Shown: in pieces, positions 6,159-13,479 of the stretch
How the letters are laid out: each line of letters begins with the position of its first letter
How positions within the stretch are numbered: position 1 is the first letter of the stretch
Assembly (NCBI GenBank): GCA_021160885.1
Contig: JAGHBR010000204.1
Location: forward strand, 1-13,479
Direction: 5' to 3'
DNA from: Caldisericaceae bacterium
GTDB taxonomy: Bacteria > Calditrichota > Calditrichia > Calditrichales > Calditrichaceae
DNA: 13,479 bases
The notes under the pieces: generated by a model
The model's input: the letters and a program-made list of their open reading frames with translations, nothing else
What the model was told of the DNA's origin: nothing
Databases searched by the model: none
Program-made: the position numbers and the translations under genes

Positions 6159-7402
6159 GATTCATTATGATTTTATTAGTTCTGCTCTCATTTACCTTTG
6201 CTCAACACCAGCAACTGCAGGTCCTGATAGATCAGGCCCTTAAGAACAACCCGGCCCTCAAAGCGCGTGGGCATCAGTCAAAAGCGGCGCGCGCTTTGGT
6301 TGAATCCAGCGGCGCCCTGCCGGATCCCACGGTTGGCTTTGGCCTGATGAATTTGCCGGTCAATTCCTTCGCTCTTGATCAGGAGCCGATGACAGGGAAA
6401 CAAATTACTTTTAATCAGGCTGTACCTTTTCCCGGCAAGCTGGGACTTAAAGAGACCATTGCCCGGTTACAGGCAGACAAAACACTGGACATGCAAAAGG
6501 AAACGGAGTTGGAAATCATTTATCAGGTCAAAACGCTTTACTTTAAAATTTTTGATCTGGACCGGGCCATCGAAGTAACGGAAAAAAATCAAATCGTGTT
6601 AAAAAATTTCATCCAGATTGCCCAAACACGTTACACGGTCGGTCGTGGCCTCCAGCAAGATGTTTTAAAAGCCCAGGTGGAATACGCTCGTTTTTTCGAT
6701 CAACTGATATCTTTAAAAGAAAAACGGGAAGCGCTTACCACACAATTAAACGCCGTCCTCAACCAACCGCCTAATCAAAATCTTGCTAAAACATTCATCT
6801 GGGAGTTTAAACCGCTAACGGTGGAGTTGGACACGTTACAATTCTGGCTTCTCAAGGAAAATCCCATTCTGTTAGCCTGGCAAAAAAGTATTGCGCAAAG
6901 CAATGTAAAAATCCATCTAGCCAAAAAGAATTTTTTACCGGACTTTAATGTCACCGTGGCCTACACACAACGAGACGTATTACAATCTGGCATGGGCGGC
7001 ATTGACTATTTTTCGGCGATGATAGGCCTAAAAATTCCACTCTATTTCTGGAAAAAACAGAAAAACGAACTACAGGCCAGTCGCTTTCAGAAAGAGCAAA
7101 CCAGTCAGCAGCTGATTGATGTTAAAAATCAATTATTGTCTGCTTTACAGGATGCATATCAGCGCGCCAATAAAAAAGCTGAATTGATTGAACTTTACAA
7201 ATCAACCATAATTCCCCAGGGCAGTCAGGCGCTGAACTCGGCCATAGCCGGCTATCAAAACGACAAAGTCGATTTTTTAACTCTGCTTAACAACCTGATG
7301 GTACTGTTCAAATATGAACGGTTATTTTATTCGCTCATCAGTGAATACTATCAACAATTGGCTAAAATTGAATATTTAAGCGGCAAACAAATCATAAAAT
7401 AA
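6155..7402 (+). CDS. cusC: TolC-family outer-membrane channel of heavy-metal efflux (CusC/CzcC type)
   Basis: This 415-aa protein begins with a signal peptide (MRFIMILLVLLSFTFA, cleavage before QH). It shows the two-fold outer-membrane-efflux repeat: LIDQALKNNPALKA opens the first half (about 22), and a long coiled-coil-like region and a second copy follow from about 225. The PFPGKL motif near residue 91 is typical of CzcC/CusC-type channels. The signal has no lipobox Cys, so unlike E. coli CusC it should not be lipid-anchored. An AAAGGA site at 6144-6149 precedes the ATG, which overlaps the previous stop. It forms the exit duct across the outer membrane for the adaptor and pump encoded next. 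The family is sure; the symbol is by role and operon context. Confidence 0.9.
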   Translation: MRFIMILLVLLSFTFAQHQQLQVLIDQALKNNPALKARGHQSKAARALVESSGALPDPTVGFGLMNLPVNSFALDQEPMTGKQITFNQAVPFPGKLGLKETIARLQADKTLDMQKETELEIIYQVKTLYFKIFDLDRAIEVTEKNQIVLKNFIQIAQTRYTVGRGLQQDVLKAQVEYARFFDQLISLKEKREALTTQLNAVLNQPPNQNLAKTFIWEFKPLTVELDTLQFWLLKENPILLAWQKSIAQSNVKIHLAKKNFLPDFNVTVAYTQRDVLQSGMGGIDYFSAMIGLKIPLYFWKKQKNELQASRFQKEQTSQQLIDVKNQLLSALQDAYQRANKKAELIELYKSTIIPQGSQALNSAIAGYQNDKVDFLTLLNNLMVLFKYERLFYSLISEYYQQLAKIEYLSGKQIIK

Positions 7403-7417
7403 AATGAGGAGAAAAGA

Positions 7418-8986
7418 ATGAAGCCACGAATTCTTATAGGCTTTTTAGGTTTGATTTTACTTGCTTCTTTAGCAGGTGTACTAAATAGTTGCAGTAAAGA
7501 TGAAAAGAATACTGCCAAGGAACAGACAGAGATAAAACAACTTTACACTTGCCCCATGCATCCGGATGTAATTACAGAAGAACCTGGTGAATGTCCAAAA
7601 TGTGGTATGGAACTGGTACCGGTCAAAAACACAGCTCAAACTTCCATGCAACACGAAGGCCATGATCATGAAGTGCAAACGACCGAAGGAGGCGAAACCC
7701 AACTCTGGACCTGTGGCATGCACCCGGAAGTCATTTTAGAGGAGCCCGGACAGTGTCCGAAATGTGGCATGAATCTGGTTCCTTTAAAAACAACGACTTC
7801 TGGAGAGAAAACGAGTAAATCTGAAAAAGGCAAAGGAAAAATTTTGTACTGGCGAGCTCCCATGGATCCTACTGAAATCTACGATCGACCGGGTAAATCT
7901 AAAATGGGCATGGATTTAATACCTGTTTATGAAGGAGAAGCGGAATTAGGCGCTGGTGGTACCATTACCATTGATCCTGTTACGGTACAAAACATGGGCG
8001 TTCGTACGAAAAAAGTCATCAAAAAAGATTTTTATCATGTAGTCCGTACTGTTGGTTATATTGAATATGATGAAACACGTCTGTTTACCATTAATAATAA
8101 AATCTCCGGTTGGGTAGAAAAATTGTACGTCGATTACACAGGTAAGTTGGTCAAAAAAGGCCAACCTTTGCTGGCTATTTATTCGCCGGAACTGGTGACC
8201 ACCCAGGAAGAATATTTATTAGCTTTAAAGAATTTACAGGCGGTTAAAAATTCAAATATTTCGGAAGTGCGCCAAAGCGCTGAAGAACTGTTAAAGGGTT
8301 CAATCAAACGCTTGCAATACTGGGATATCCCACAGCAGGAAATTGATCGTTTAACACAAGGCGGGCAAGCACAAAAAACGGTGACGCTTTATGCGCCCTT
8401 TACCGGCTTTGTGATTCACAAAAATGTCGTTGAAGGCAGCAAAGTGAAAGCCGGACAGGATTTATTCAGACTGGCCGATCTTTCCAATGTCTGGATTCAG
8501 GCCAGCATTTACGATACTGAACTGCCTTGGATTAAGATTGGCGCTGAAGCTCAAATTGAGCTCAGTTATTTACCAGGCAAAACCTTTGAAGGCAAGATAA
8601 CTTACATTTACCCCTATTTAAACAAAAAAGCACGCGATGTTAGCGTGCGTTTAGAATTTCCCAATCATGATTATGAATTAAAGCCAGGCATGTACGCCAA
8701 TGTGATTATTAAAACCGATCCGATTAAAGATGCGCTGGTAGTGCCCACGGAGGCCGTCATTCGCTCAGGCAAACGCAATGTAGTGTTTATTGCCCGTGGC
8801 GAAGGACGTTTTGAACCACGGAATGTGAAAATAGGTGAAGAAAACGAGCAGGGCGAATTGCGCATCATTGCCGGTTTGTTGGAAGGTGAAGAGATTGTGA
8901 CTTCGGCTCAGTTTCTGTTTGACAGCGAAAGCCGCCTGCAGGAAGCCATCCAGAAAATGCTGGCTGAAACGCGAAAAGGCAAATGA
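7418..8986 (+). CDS. cusB: CusB-type periplasmic adaptor lipoprotein with tandem heavy-metal-binding modules
   Basis: This 522-aa protein has a lipoprotein signal (LNSC, lipid-carrying Cys25), so it should sit on the outer face of the inner membrane or on the outer membrane. Two full heavy-metal-binding modules follow: C45-P-M-H ... C59-P-K-C62-GM, and C99-G-M-H ... C113-P-K-C116-GM, joined by a linker with HEGHDH (79-84). A third, Cys-free copy at about 144-170 (YWRAPMDP ... KMGMDLIPVY) matches the CusB N-terminal Met segment. After that come the usual adaptor parts: a barrel-sandwich/lipoyl half with GWVEKLYVDYTGKLVKKGQPL, a helical hairpin (about 255-310), the second lipoyl half (TLYAPFTGFV) and a beta-barrel and membrane-proximal end. 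It links pump and channel and probably hands Cu(I)/Ag(I) to CusA. TGAGGAG at 7405-7411 sets the start. Confidence 0.92.
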   Translation: MKPRILIGFLGLILLASLAGVLNSCSKDEKNTAKEQTEIKQLYTCPMHPDVITEEPGECPKCGMELVPVKNTAQTSMQHEGHDHEVQTTEGGETQLWTCGMHPEVILEEPGQCPKCGMNLVPLKTTTSGEKTSKSEKGKGKILYWRAPMDPTEIYDRPGKSKMGMDLIPVYEGEAELGAGGTITIDPVTVQNMGVRTKKVIKKDFYHVVRTVGYIEYDETRLFTINNKISGWVEKLYVDYTGKLVKKGQPLLAIYSPELVTTQEEYLLALKNLQAVKNSNISEVRQSAEELLKGSIKRLQYWDIPQQEIDRLTQGGQAQKTVTLYAPFTGFVIHKNVVEGSKVKAGQDLFRLADLSNVWIQASIYDTELPWIKIGAEAQIELSYLPGKTFEGKITYIYPYLNKKARDVSVRLEFPNHDYELKPGMYANVIIKTDPIKDALVVPTEAVIRSGKRNVVFIARGEGRFEPRNVKIGEENEQGELRIIAGLLEGEEIVTSAQFLFDSESRLQEAIQKMLAETRKGK

Positions 8987-9039
8987 GCGGAAAAATGATT
9001 CAACCATTCAACTAATAACAATCCAAAAGGAGCTGTCTC

Positions 9040-12000
9040 GTGTTAGAAAAAATCATAGAAGCATCGGTCAATAATCGCTTTCTGGTCATTATTTTTACGA
9101 TTGTTATTGCCTTTGCCGGAATTTACGCCATGTTTAACACTCCAGTAGACGCCATACCGGATTTGAGTGATGTACAGGTAATCATTTTTACAGAATATCC
9201 AGGACAGGCGCCGCAGGTGGTGGAAGACCAGGTGACCTATCCACTAACCAGTGCCATGCTATCGGTGCCTTATGCCAAGGTGGTACGCGGCTATTCCTTT
9301 TTTGGCTTGTCCTTTGTTTACATCATCTTTGAAGACGGCACAGACCTTTACTGGGCCCGGTCGCGGGTGCTGGAATACTTAAATTATGTTTCTAACCGCC
9401 TGCCGCAGGGGGTAACTCCACAGTTGGGCCCGGATGCTACTGGTGTGGGTTGGGTTTATGAATATGTGCTGGATGGAGGAGATAAATACGATCTGCAACA
9501 GTTACGCTCCATTCAGGATTGGTATTTACGCTACGAATTGACCAGTGTGCCTGGCGTAGCTGAAGTGGCCAGTATTGGCGGCTATGTCAAACAATACCAG
9601 GTGGAAGTGGATCCCAATAAATTACTGGCTTACAACATTCCATTAAACAAAGTGAAAATAGCCATTAAGAGGAGCAATAACGATGTCGGTGGTCGCCTGG
9701 TGGAAATGGGCGAAACGGAATTCATGGTCCGTGGATTGGGCTACATTAAATCTAAAGAAGACCTGGAGAATATTCCACTGGGCGTTGATCAGAACGGAAC
9801 GCCCATCCTGATTAAAAATGTGGCGCATGTGACCATTGGCCCGGAATTGCGTCGCGGGGTAGCTGAATGGAACGGTGAAGGCGAAGTGGTTGGCGGTATT
9901 GTGGTCATGCGCTGGGGAGAAAATGCCTTAAAAACCATAGAACAGGTTAAAGAAAAATTAAAAGAACTGGAAAAAGGTTTGCCCGAAGGAGTGAAAATCA
10001 AGTCCGCTTACGATCGTTCGGGGTTAATTTTAAGAGCGATTGACAATCTACGCGAGAAATTGGCCGAAGAATTGATCGTGGTTGCTCTAATCTCGATTAT
10101 TTTTCTGCTGCACTTCCGGAGTGCTTTTGTGGCAGTCTTTACTTTACCCATGGGAATTCTGATTTCCTTTTTGATCATGTATTTTCAGGGAATTAATGCT
10201 AACATCATGTCTCTCGGTGGAATTGCCATTGCCATTGGTGCCATGGTCGATGCGGCCATTGTGATGATTGAAAACGCCCACAAACACATGGAAAGAGATC
10301 GTGGAAAGAAGGAACACTGGCAAATCATCATTTCAGCATCAAAAGAAGTGGGGCCGGCCCTTTTCTATTCTTTGCTAATTGTTACCCTTTCTTTTCTGCC
10401 CGTGTTTTCATTACAGGCGCAAGAAGGGCGTTTGTTTAAGCCCCTGGCTTTTACGAAAACTTACGCCATGGCTGCCTCGGCTTTAATTGCCATCACTATT
10501 ACACCGGTTCTGATGGGCTTTTTTGTCAGGGGAAAAATTCGTTCAGAAAAACAAAATCCCATTAGCCGATTTTTAATTGCTGTTTACCGACCCGTTATTA
10601 ATTTAGTGCTTCGCTTTCGCTGGGCGACCATTGGCATTGCTGTGGTGTTACTTCTGGTAACCGTCTGGCCTTTGCAACGCATTGGTTCCGAATTCATGCC
10701 ACCCTTGAACGAAGGCGATTTGTTGTACATGCCAACCACTGATCCTGGTATTAGTATTACCAAAGCGCGGGAAATTTTACAGCAAACGGATAAGATCATA
10801 AAAAGTTTTCCAGAAGTGCATCATGTTTTTGGTAAAATCGGTCGAGCCGAAACAGCCACGGATCCGGCACCGCTTTCCATGATCGAAACAACCATCATGT
10901 TAAAACCAAAGGATCAATGGCGACCAGGCATGACCATGGAGAAGCTAATCAAGGAATTAGACGCTGCCATCCAGTTTCCCGGGTTAACCAATGCCTGGAC
11001 CATGCCCATTAAAACACGTATTGATATGCTTTCCACGGGAATAAAAACCCCCGTTGGTGTAAAAATTATGGGCCCGGATCTGCAAACTTTATCCGATTTA
11101 GGAGAACGCATTGCCAATGTTCTTAAAGAAGTTAAAGGTACATTGAGTGTTTTTCCGGACAAAACGGTGGGAGGCAATTATCTGGATTTTAAAATCAAAA
11201 GAAAAGAGGCTGCTCGCTACGGTTTAACCGTCGGTGATGTGCAGGATGTCATTAAATCTGCCATTGGGGGCATGAATGTAACTTACACCGTAGAAGGGCT
11301 GGAACGTTACCCGGTCAATGTTCGCTACAGTCGTGAATTACGCGATAATTTAAGCGCTTTAAAGCGTGTTTTAGTACCCACCCCGGCAGGAGCCCAGATT
11401 CCCTTAGAATATCTGGCAGATATGGAAATTACAAAAGGTCCGCCTGTCATCAAAAGTGAAAATGCCCGCAGAACAGCCTGGCTCTATGTGGATATTCGTG
11501 ATATTGATGTTGGTACTTATGTTAAAAACGCACGCAAGGCTGTGTTCGACAAAGTTGATTTTCCGGAAGGCTACAGTGTGGTCTGGTCTGGGCAATATGA
11601 GTACATGGAACGAGCGCAAAAACGATTGCAAGTGGTCGTACCGATTACTTTGATTATTATTTTCCTGTTGCTCTACTTCAATTTTAAGAATATGACCGAA
11701 AGTTTATTGATCATGTTTACCTTGCCCTTTGCTTTGATTGGTGGTATCTGGTTCCTGTATTTACTTGATTACAATTTTAGTGTAGCCGTAGGAGTAGGAT
11801 TTATTGCCCTGGCTGGCCTGGCCGCCGAAACCGGCGTGGTCATGTTAGTGTATCTGGATAATGTGTTCAAAGAATGGAAGAATAAAGGTCGCATTAGAAA
11901 TTTTGCTGATTTAAAACAGATCGTAATAGAAGGGGCTGTAGATAGAGTGCGTCCCAAACTAATGACGGTGTCCACAACTATGATTGGCTTGATGCCCATT

Positions 12001-12198
12001 TTGTGGGGTACAGGTACAGGTTCACAAACAATGAAACGAATTGCTGCTCCCATGATAGGCGGTCTGGTTACTTCTACATTACTTACGCTGATTGTTATTC
12101 CGGCTATTTACTATTTGTGGAAGGCCAGAGAAGTTAAAAAATTGGCTGCTCAATTTGAGAAGGATGAAGAAAATAATTCAGAAGCAAAGGATGTTTAA
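9040..12198 (+). CDS. cusA: Heavy-metal RND efflux pump, Cu(I)/Ag(I) type
   Basis: This 1052-aa protein has the full length and fold order of HME-RND pumps: TM1 (about 13-31), a porter domain with the repeat-one loop, TM2-6 (about 340-495), a second porter loop, and TM8-12 to the end. GAMVDAAIVMIEN (400-412) in TM4 carries the proton-relay Asp404 (CusA Asp405) and Glu411. By alignment from memory with E. coli CusA, the three periplasmic cleft Met are kept: M564 (LLYMP), M614 (LSMIETT) and M663 (RIDMLSTG). This argues for Cu(I)/Ag(I) rather than Zn/Co/Cd. Further relay Met (M390, M402, M409) are also present. The start is GTG at 9040 with AAGGAG at 9027-9032; the gap from the adaptor gene is 53 bases. 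It pumps metal from periplasm or inner-membrane side through the adaptor and channel, powered by protons. Confidence 0.95.
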   Translation: MLEKIIEASVNNRFLVIIFTIVIAFAGIYAMFNTPVDAIPDLSDVQVIIFTEYPGQAPQVVEDQVTYPLTSAMLSVPYAKVVRGYSFFGLSFVYIIFEDGTDLYWARSRVLEYLNYVSNRLPQGVTPQLGPDATGVGWVYEYVLDGGDKYDLQQLRSIQDWYLRYELTSVPGVAEVASIGGYVKQYQVEVDPNKLLAYNIPLNKVKIAIKRSNNDVGGRLVEMGETEFMVRGLGYIKSKEDLENIPLGVDQNGTPILIKNVAHVTIGPELRRGVAEWNGEGEVVGGIVVMRWGENALKTIEQVKEKLKELEKGLPEGVKIKSAYDRSGLILRAIDNLREKLAEELIVVALISIIFLLHFRSAFVAVFTLPMGILISFLIMYFQGINANIMSLGGIAIAIGAMVDAAIVMIENAHKHMERDRGKKEHWQIIISASKEVGPALFYSLLIVTLSFLPVFSLQAQEGRLFKPLAFTKTYAMAASALIAITITPVLMGFFVRGKIRSEKQNPISRFLIAVYRPVINLVLRFRWATIGIAVVLLLVTVWPLQRIGSEFMPPLNEGDLLYMPTTDPGISITKAREILQQTDKIIKSFPEVHHVFGKIGRAETATDPAPLSMIETTIMLKPKDQWRPGMTMEKLIKELDAAIQFPGLTNAWTMPIKTRIDMLSTGIKTPVGVKIMGPDLQTLSDLGERIANVLKEVKGTLSVFPDKTVGGNYLDFKIKRKEAARYGLTVGDVQDVIKSAIGGMNVTYTVEGLERYPVNVRYSRELRDNLSALKRVLVPTPAGAQIPLEYLADMEITKGPPVIKSENARRTAWLYVDIRDIDVGTYVKNARKAVFDKVDFPEGYSVVWSGQYEYMERAQKRLQVVVPITLIIIFLLLYFNFKNMTESLLIMFTLPFALIGGIWFLYLLDYNFSVAVGVGFIALAGLAAETGVVMLVYLDNVFKEWKNKGRIRNFADLKQIVIEGAVDRVRPKLMTVSTTMIGLMPILWGTGTGSQTMKRIAAPMIGGLVTSTLLTLIVIPAIYYLWKAREVKKLAAQFEKDEENNSEAKDV

Positions 12199-12248
12199 AA
12201 TGATGGGGAAAAATCCCAGATTGGGAAATAAGATAAAGGAGTGGAATC

Positions 12249-12590
12249 ATGAAAGAGGTTAAAGCCTTTATTCGAAGCGCCAAGGCAGAAGATGTAATGG
12301 AAGCGTTAAATCAATTGGGAGTGGCTGACATTACGCTAATTGATGTAATGGGCGTAGGTAGCCATTTAATTGATCCTCAAATTGCACAATATTCGGTAGA
12401 GATCGTAAGAAAATTTTCTCAGGTCGTTAAAATTGAAGTGGTTTGTAGGGCCATTGACGCTGATAAAGTGGTTGAGACCATCCGCAATGCGGCTTTTACA
12501 GGTATGCCTGGTGATGGTATGATTTATGTGATGCCCGTGGAAAAAGCTGTTAAAATACGCACCGGGAAAGAGAATCAGGATGCTGTTTAA
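12249..12590 (+). CDS. PII-family small signal protein, metal-efflux-associated divergent type
   Basis: This 113-aa protein has the PII length and landmarks: MKEVKAFIRSAK at the N-terminus, DVMGVGS at the base of the T-loop, VVKIEVV after the loop, TGMPGDGMIYV as the B-loop and KIRTGKE as the C-loop. Key differences from GlnB/GlnK are clear. The T-loop RQK is SHL, the uridylylated Tyr51 position is Glu, and the two B-loop Lys (TGK..GDGK) are Met86 and Met91. Classical ATP/2-oxoglutarate sensing and uridylylation are therefore unlikely. PII-like proteins are known next to CusA/CzcA pumps, and here AAAGGAG (12235-12241) lies only about 40 bases after cusA, so it belongs to the operon. Inference: a trimeric regulator of the pump that may sense metal directly. 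The function is unproven. Confidence 0.85.
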   Translation: MKEVKAFIRSAKAEDVMEALNQLGVADITLIDVMGVGSHLIDPQIAQYSVEIVRKFSQVVKIEVVCRAIDADKVVETIRNAAFTGMPGDGMIYVMPVEKAVKIRTGKENQDAV

Positions 12591-12677
12591 TGTTAAAATG
12601 AGTATTCCATTGAAGGATTAAATAGGAATCATGAAATCGGGAGCCGCGTAACGGAATTTGACTACCGGTTAAAATAC
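12591..12677. other. Spacer after the copper operon
   Basis: This is an AT-rich spacer between the PII-like gene and the terminator hairpin. A six-codon ATG reading at about 12630 has no support as a gene. No other signal was seen. Confidence 0.4.
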
Positions 12678-12708
12678 AAGATGGGGCAGAAGTAATCTAT
12701 CCCATCTT
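12678..12708. terminator. Terminator hairpin between converging genes
   Basis: AAGATGGGGCAGA (12678-12690) pairs with TCTATCCCATCTT (12696-12708) as a 13-position stem with one G-T pair and one mismatch, closing loop AGTAA. AT-rich DNA with short T runs flanks it on both strands (TAATATTTATT after it on +, TGTATTTTAA after it on -). It ends the copper operon on + and probably the lipoprotein gene on -, whose stop codon lies 7 bases away. Confidence 0.75.
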
Positions 12709-12714
12709 TAATAT

Positions 12715-13338
12715 TTATTCCGGTTGATAAGGCGTCATGCCATTGGGAATAAAATCGGTGTCAATCCCTGGACGCACAAAATGTGTGAGCTCTGGATGAG
12801 GGCCACCATCCAGATAAAAGTGCCGAACAGCGATGTGCTGAAGCCAGAGTACCTTTGTAGGATGTAATTTCCCATCAGAGACGCGCACAAATTCATGGTA
12901 GTGTACAAAGCCCATTTTAGCTTTTTCTTTAGAAATCTTCATACTCCATTCAGCAATCCCACCATTCACAATGTAGAGCAGAGCTCCATCTGGTACGCTT
13001 GAATTCCACCATTTTGCCTTACCAAAAGGTCCGGTATTAAAATGCTTGCCAATTAAAGCATTGTCTCCAGTTCGTCTCCAATAATGCCCGGGAATATCGG
13101 TAGCTCCGTTCATACCATCTGGTACACCAGCCAGATAATAATCTTCACCGTCAATATTGACGATGGGGCCATAGGTTAACCCCTGAACCGCCTTTGGATT
13201 TGTTGCGGATTTTTGTACATTACTCAAAGGTTCCTGAGTAGGCGAACTGGTTCCCAGATCGCTGGTCTGGCAAGAAATAAGCATTAAAGCCGTGAAGCTG
13301 GAAGCAATAGCTCCTCTAAAAATAGATAATTGAGACAT
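12715..13338 (-). CDS. Lipoprotein of a conserved but uncharacterised family
   Basis: This 207-aa protein begins with a lipoprotein signal (LISC, lipid-carrying Cys23), then a Ser/Thr/Pro/Asn-rich linker to about residue 50, then one compact domain. The domain contains YYLAGVPDGMNGATD, GHYWRR, GKHFNTGPFGKAKWW, PDGALLYIVNG and FVHYHEFV, and it closes with WLQHIAVRHFYLDGGPHPEL and PGIDTDFIPN. The many His, Trp and Gly are reminiscent of a binding or beta-rich domain. I recall similar uncharacterised secreted proteins but no function. The HYHE cluster could bind metal, but nothing more than proximity connects it to the copper operon. A strong AAGGAGG site (13344-13350, - strand) sets the start. 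It is transcribed towards the copper operon and has its own upstream region, so it is probably a single-gene unit. Confidence 0.85.
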   Translation of the reverse strand: MSQLSIFRGAIASSFTALMLISCQTSDLGTSSPTQEPLSNVQKSATNPKAVQGLTYGPIVNIDGEDYYLAGVPDGMNGATDIPGHYWRRTGDNALIGKHFNTGPFGKAKWWNSSVPDGALLYIVNGGIAEWSMKISKEKAKMGFVHYHEFVRVSDGKLHPTKVLWLQHIAVRHFYLDGGPHPELTHFVRPGIDTDFIPNGMTPYQPE

Positions 13339-13343
13339 AATGT

Positions 13344-13350
13344 CCTCCTT
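13344..13350 (-). promoter_or_regulatory. Strong ribosome binding site of the lipoprotein gene
   Basis: On the - strand, AAGGAGG stands 5 bases before the ATG at 13338. It fixes this start over any alternative. The 129 bases further upstream are AT-rich, with a TATGAT-like hexamer but no matching -35 element that I would defend. Confidence 0.7.
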
Positions 13351-13479
13351 ATTAATGAGTTGATTGCAACTTAGACCAATAGAATCATAAAATAATAACG
13401 AATGGTTTAAAGATTAGTTAAAAAAGAATCACGTTTTTATCTCAGGTTATTGTTGAATAATGTGCGAAAGGGTGTAGAA

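Noticed and set aside
1..13479. CRISPR arrays, tRNA or rRNA genes
   Set aside because: No regularly spaced repeats and no cloverleaf or rRNA-like segments were seen on either strand.

Overview
The window (about 13.5 kb, moderate GC) looks like chromosomal DNA of a Gram-negative, respiring bacterium. It encodes an outer-membrane efflux channel, two lipoproteins, a quinol-type cytochrome b and many c-type haem sites. The gene style (multihaem cytochromes next to a bc-type cytochrome b, a SusC-like remnant, a copper-RND-linked PII protein) suggests the Calditrichota/Bacteroidota side of the tree, with something like Caldithrix the best guess. That placement is inference from memory of families, not a search result.

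Region 1 (1-4160, + strand) is the 3' part of a respiratory electron-transfer operon. A cytochrome b, truncated by the window edge, overlaps by 22 bases a membrane-anchored cytochrome with 12 haem-c sites. That gene overlaps by 4 bases an exported 10-haem cytochrome. The two multihaem proteins align along their whole length and are a diverged tandem duplication. Together with the two b haems predicted for the cytochrome b, the set could carry about 24 haems, and it is best read as a quinol-oxidising bc-type complex with a periplasmic multihaem wire. A strong hairpin terminator closes the operon.

Region 2 (about 4165-5880) holds no intact gene. On the - strand lies a roughly 1 kb pseudogene of an unrecognised family, broken by two in-frame stops and at least one frameshift. 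Beyond it is a short frameshifted fragment that resembles the C-terminal strands of a TonB-dependent/SusC-like receptor, then a perfect 17-bp inverted repeat beside a run of ten A.

Region 3 (5880-12590, + strand) is a tightly packed Cu(I)/Ag(I) efflux operon. In order it encodes a 92-aa two-helix membrane protein, a TolC/CusC-type outer-membrane channel, a lipoprotein CusB-type adaptor with two complete Cys/Met/His heavy-metal-binding modules plus a third degenerate one, a CusA-type RND pump with the full methionine triad, and a small PII-family protein that has lost most nucleotide-phosphate contacts and the uridylylated tyrosine. Metal would be captured by the adaptor modules, handed to CusA and expelled through the channel. 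The PII-like protein is a plausible sensor or modulator of the pump. No regulator or copper chaperone is visible in the window.

Region 4 (12591-13479) has a bidirectional-looking terminator between the PII-like gene and a convergent lipoprotein gene of unknown function, then about 140 bases of upstream sequence to the window edge.
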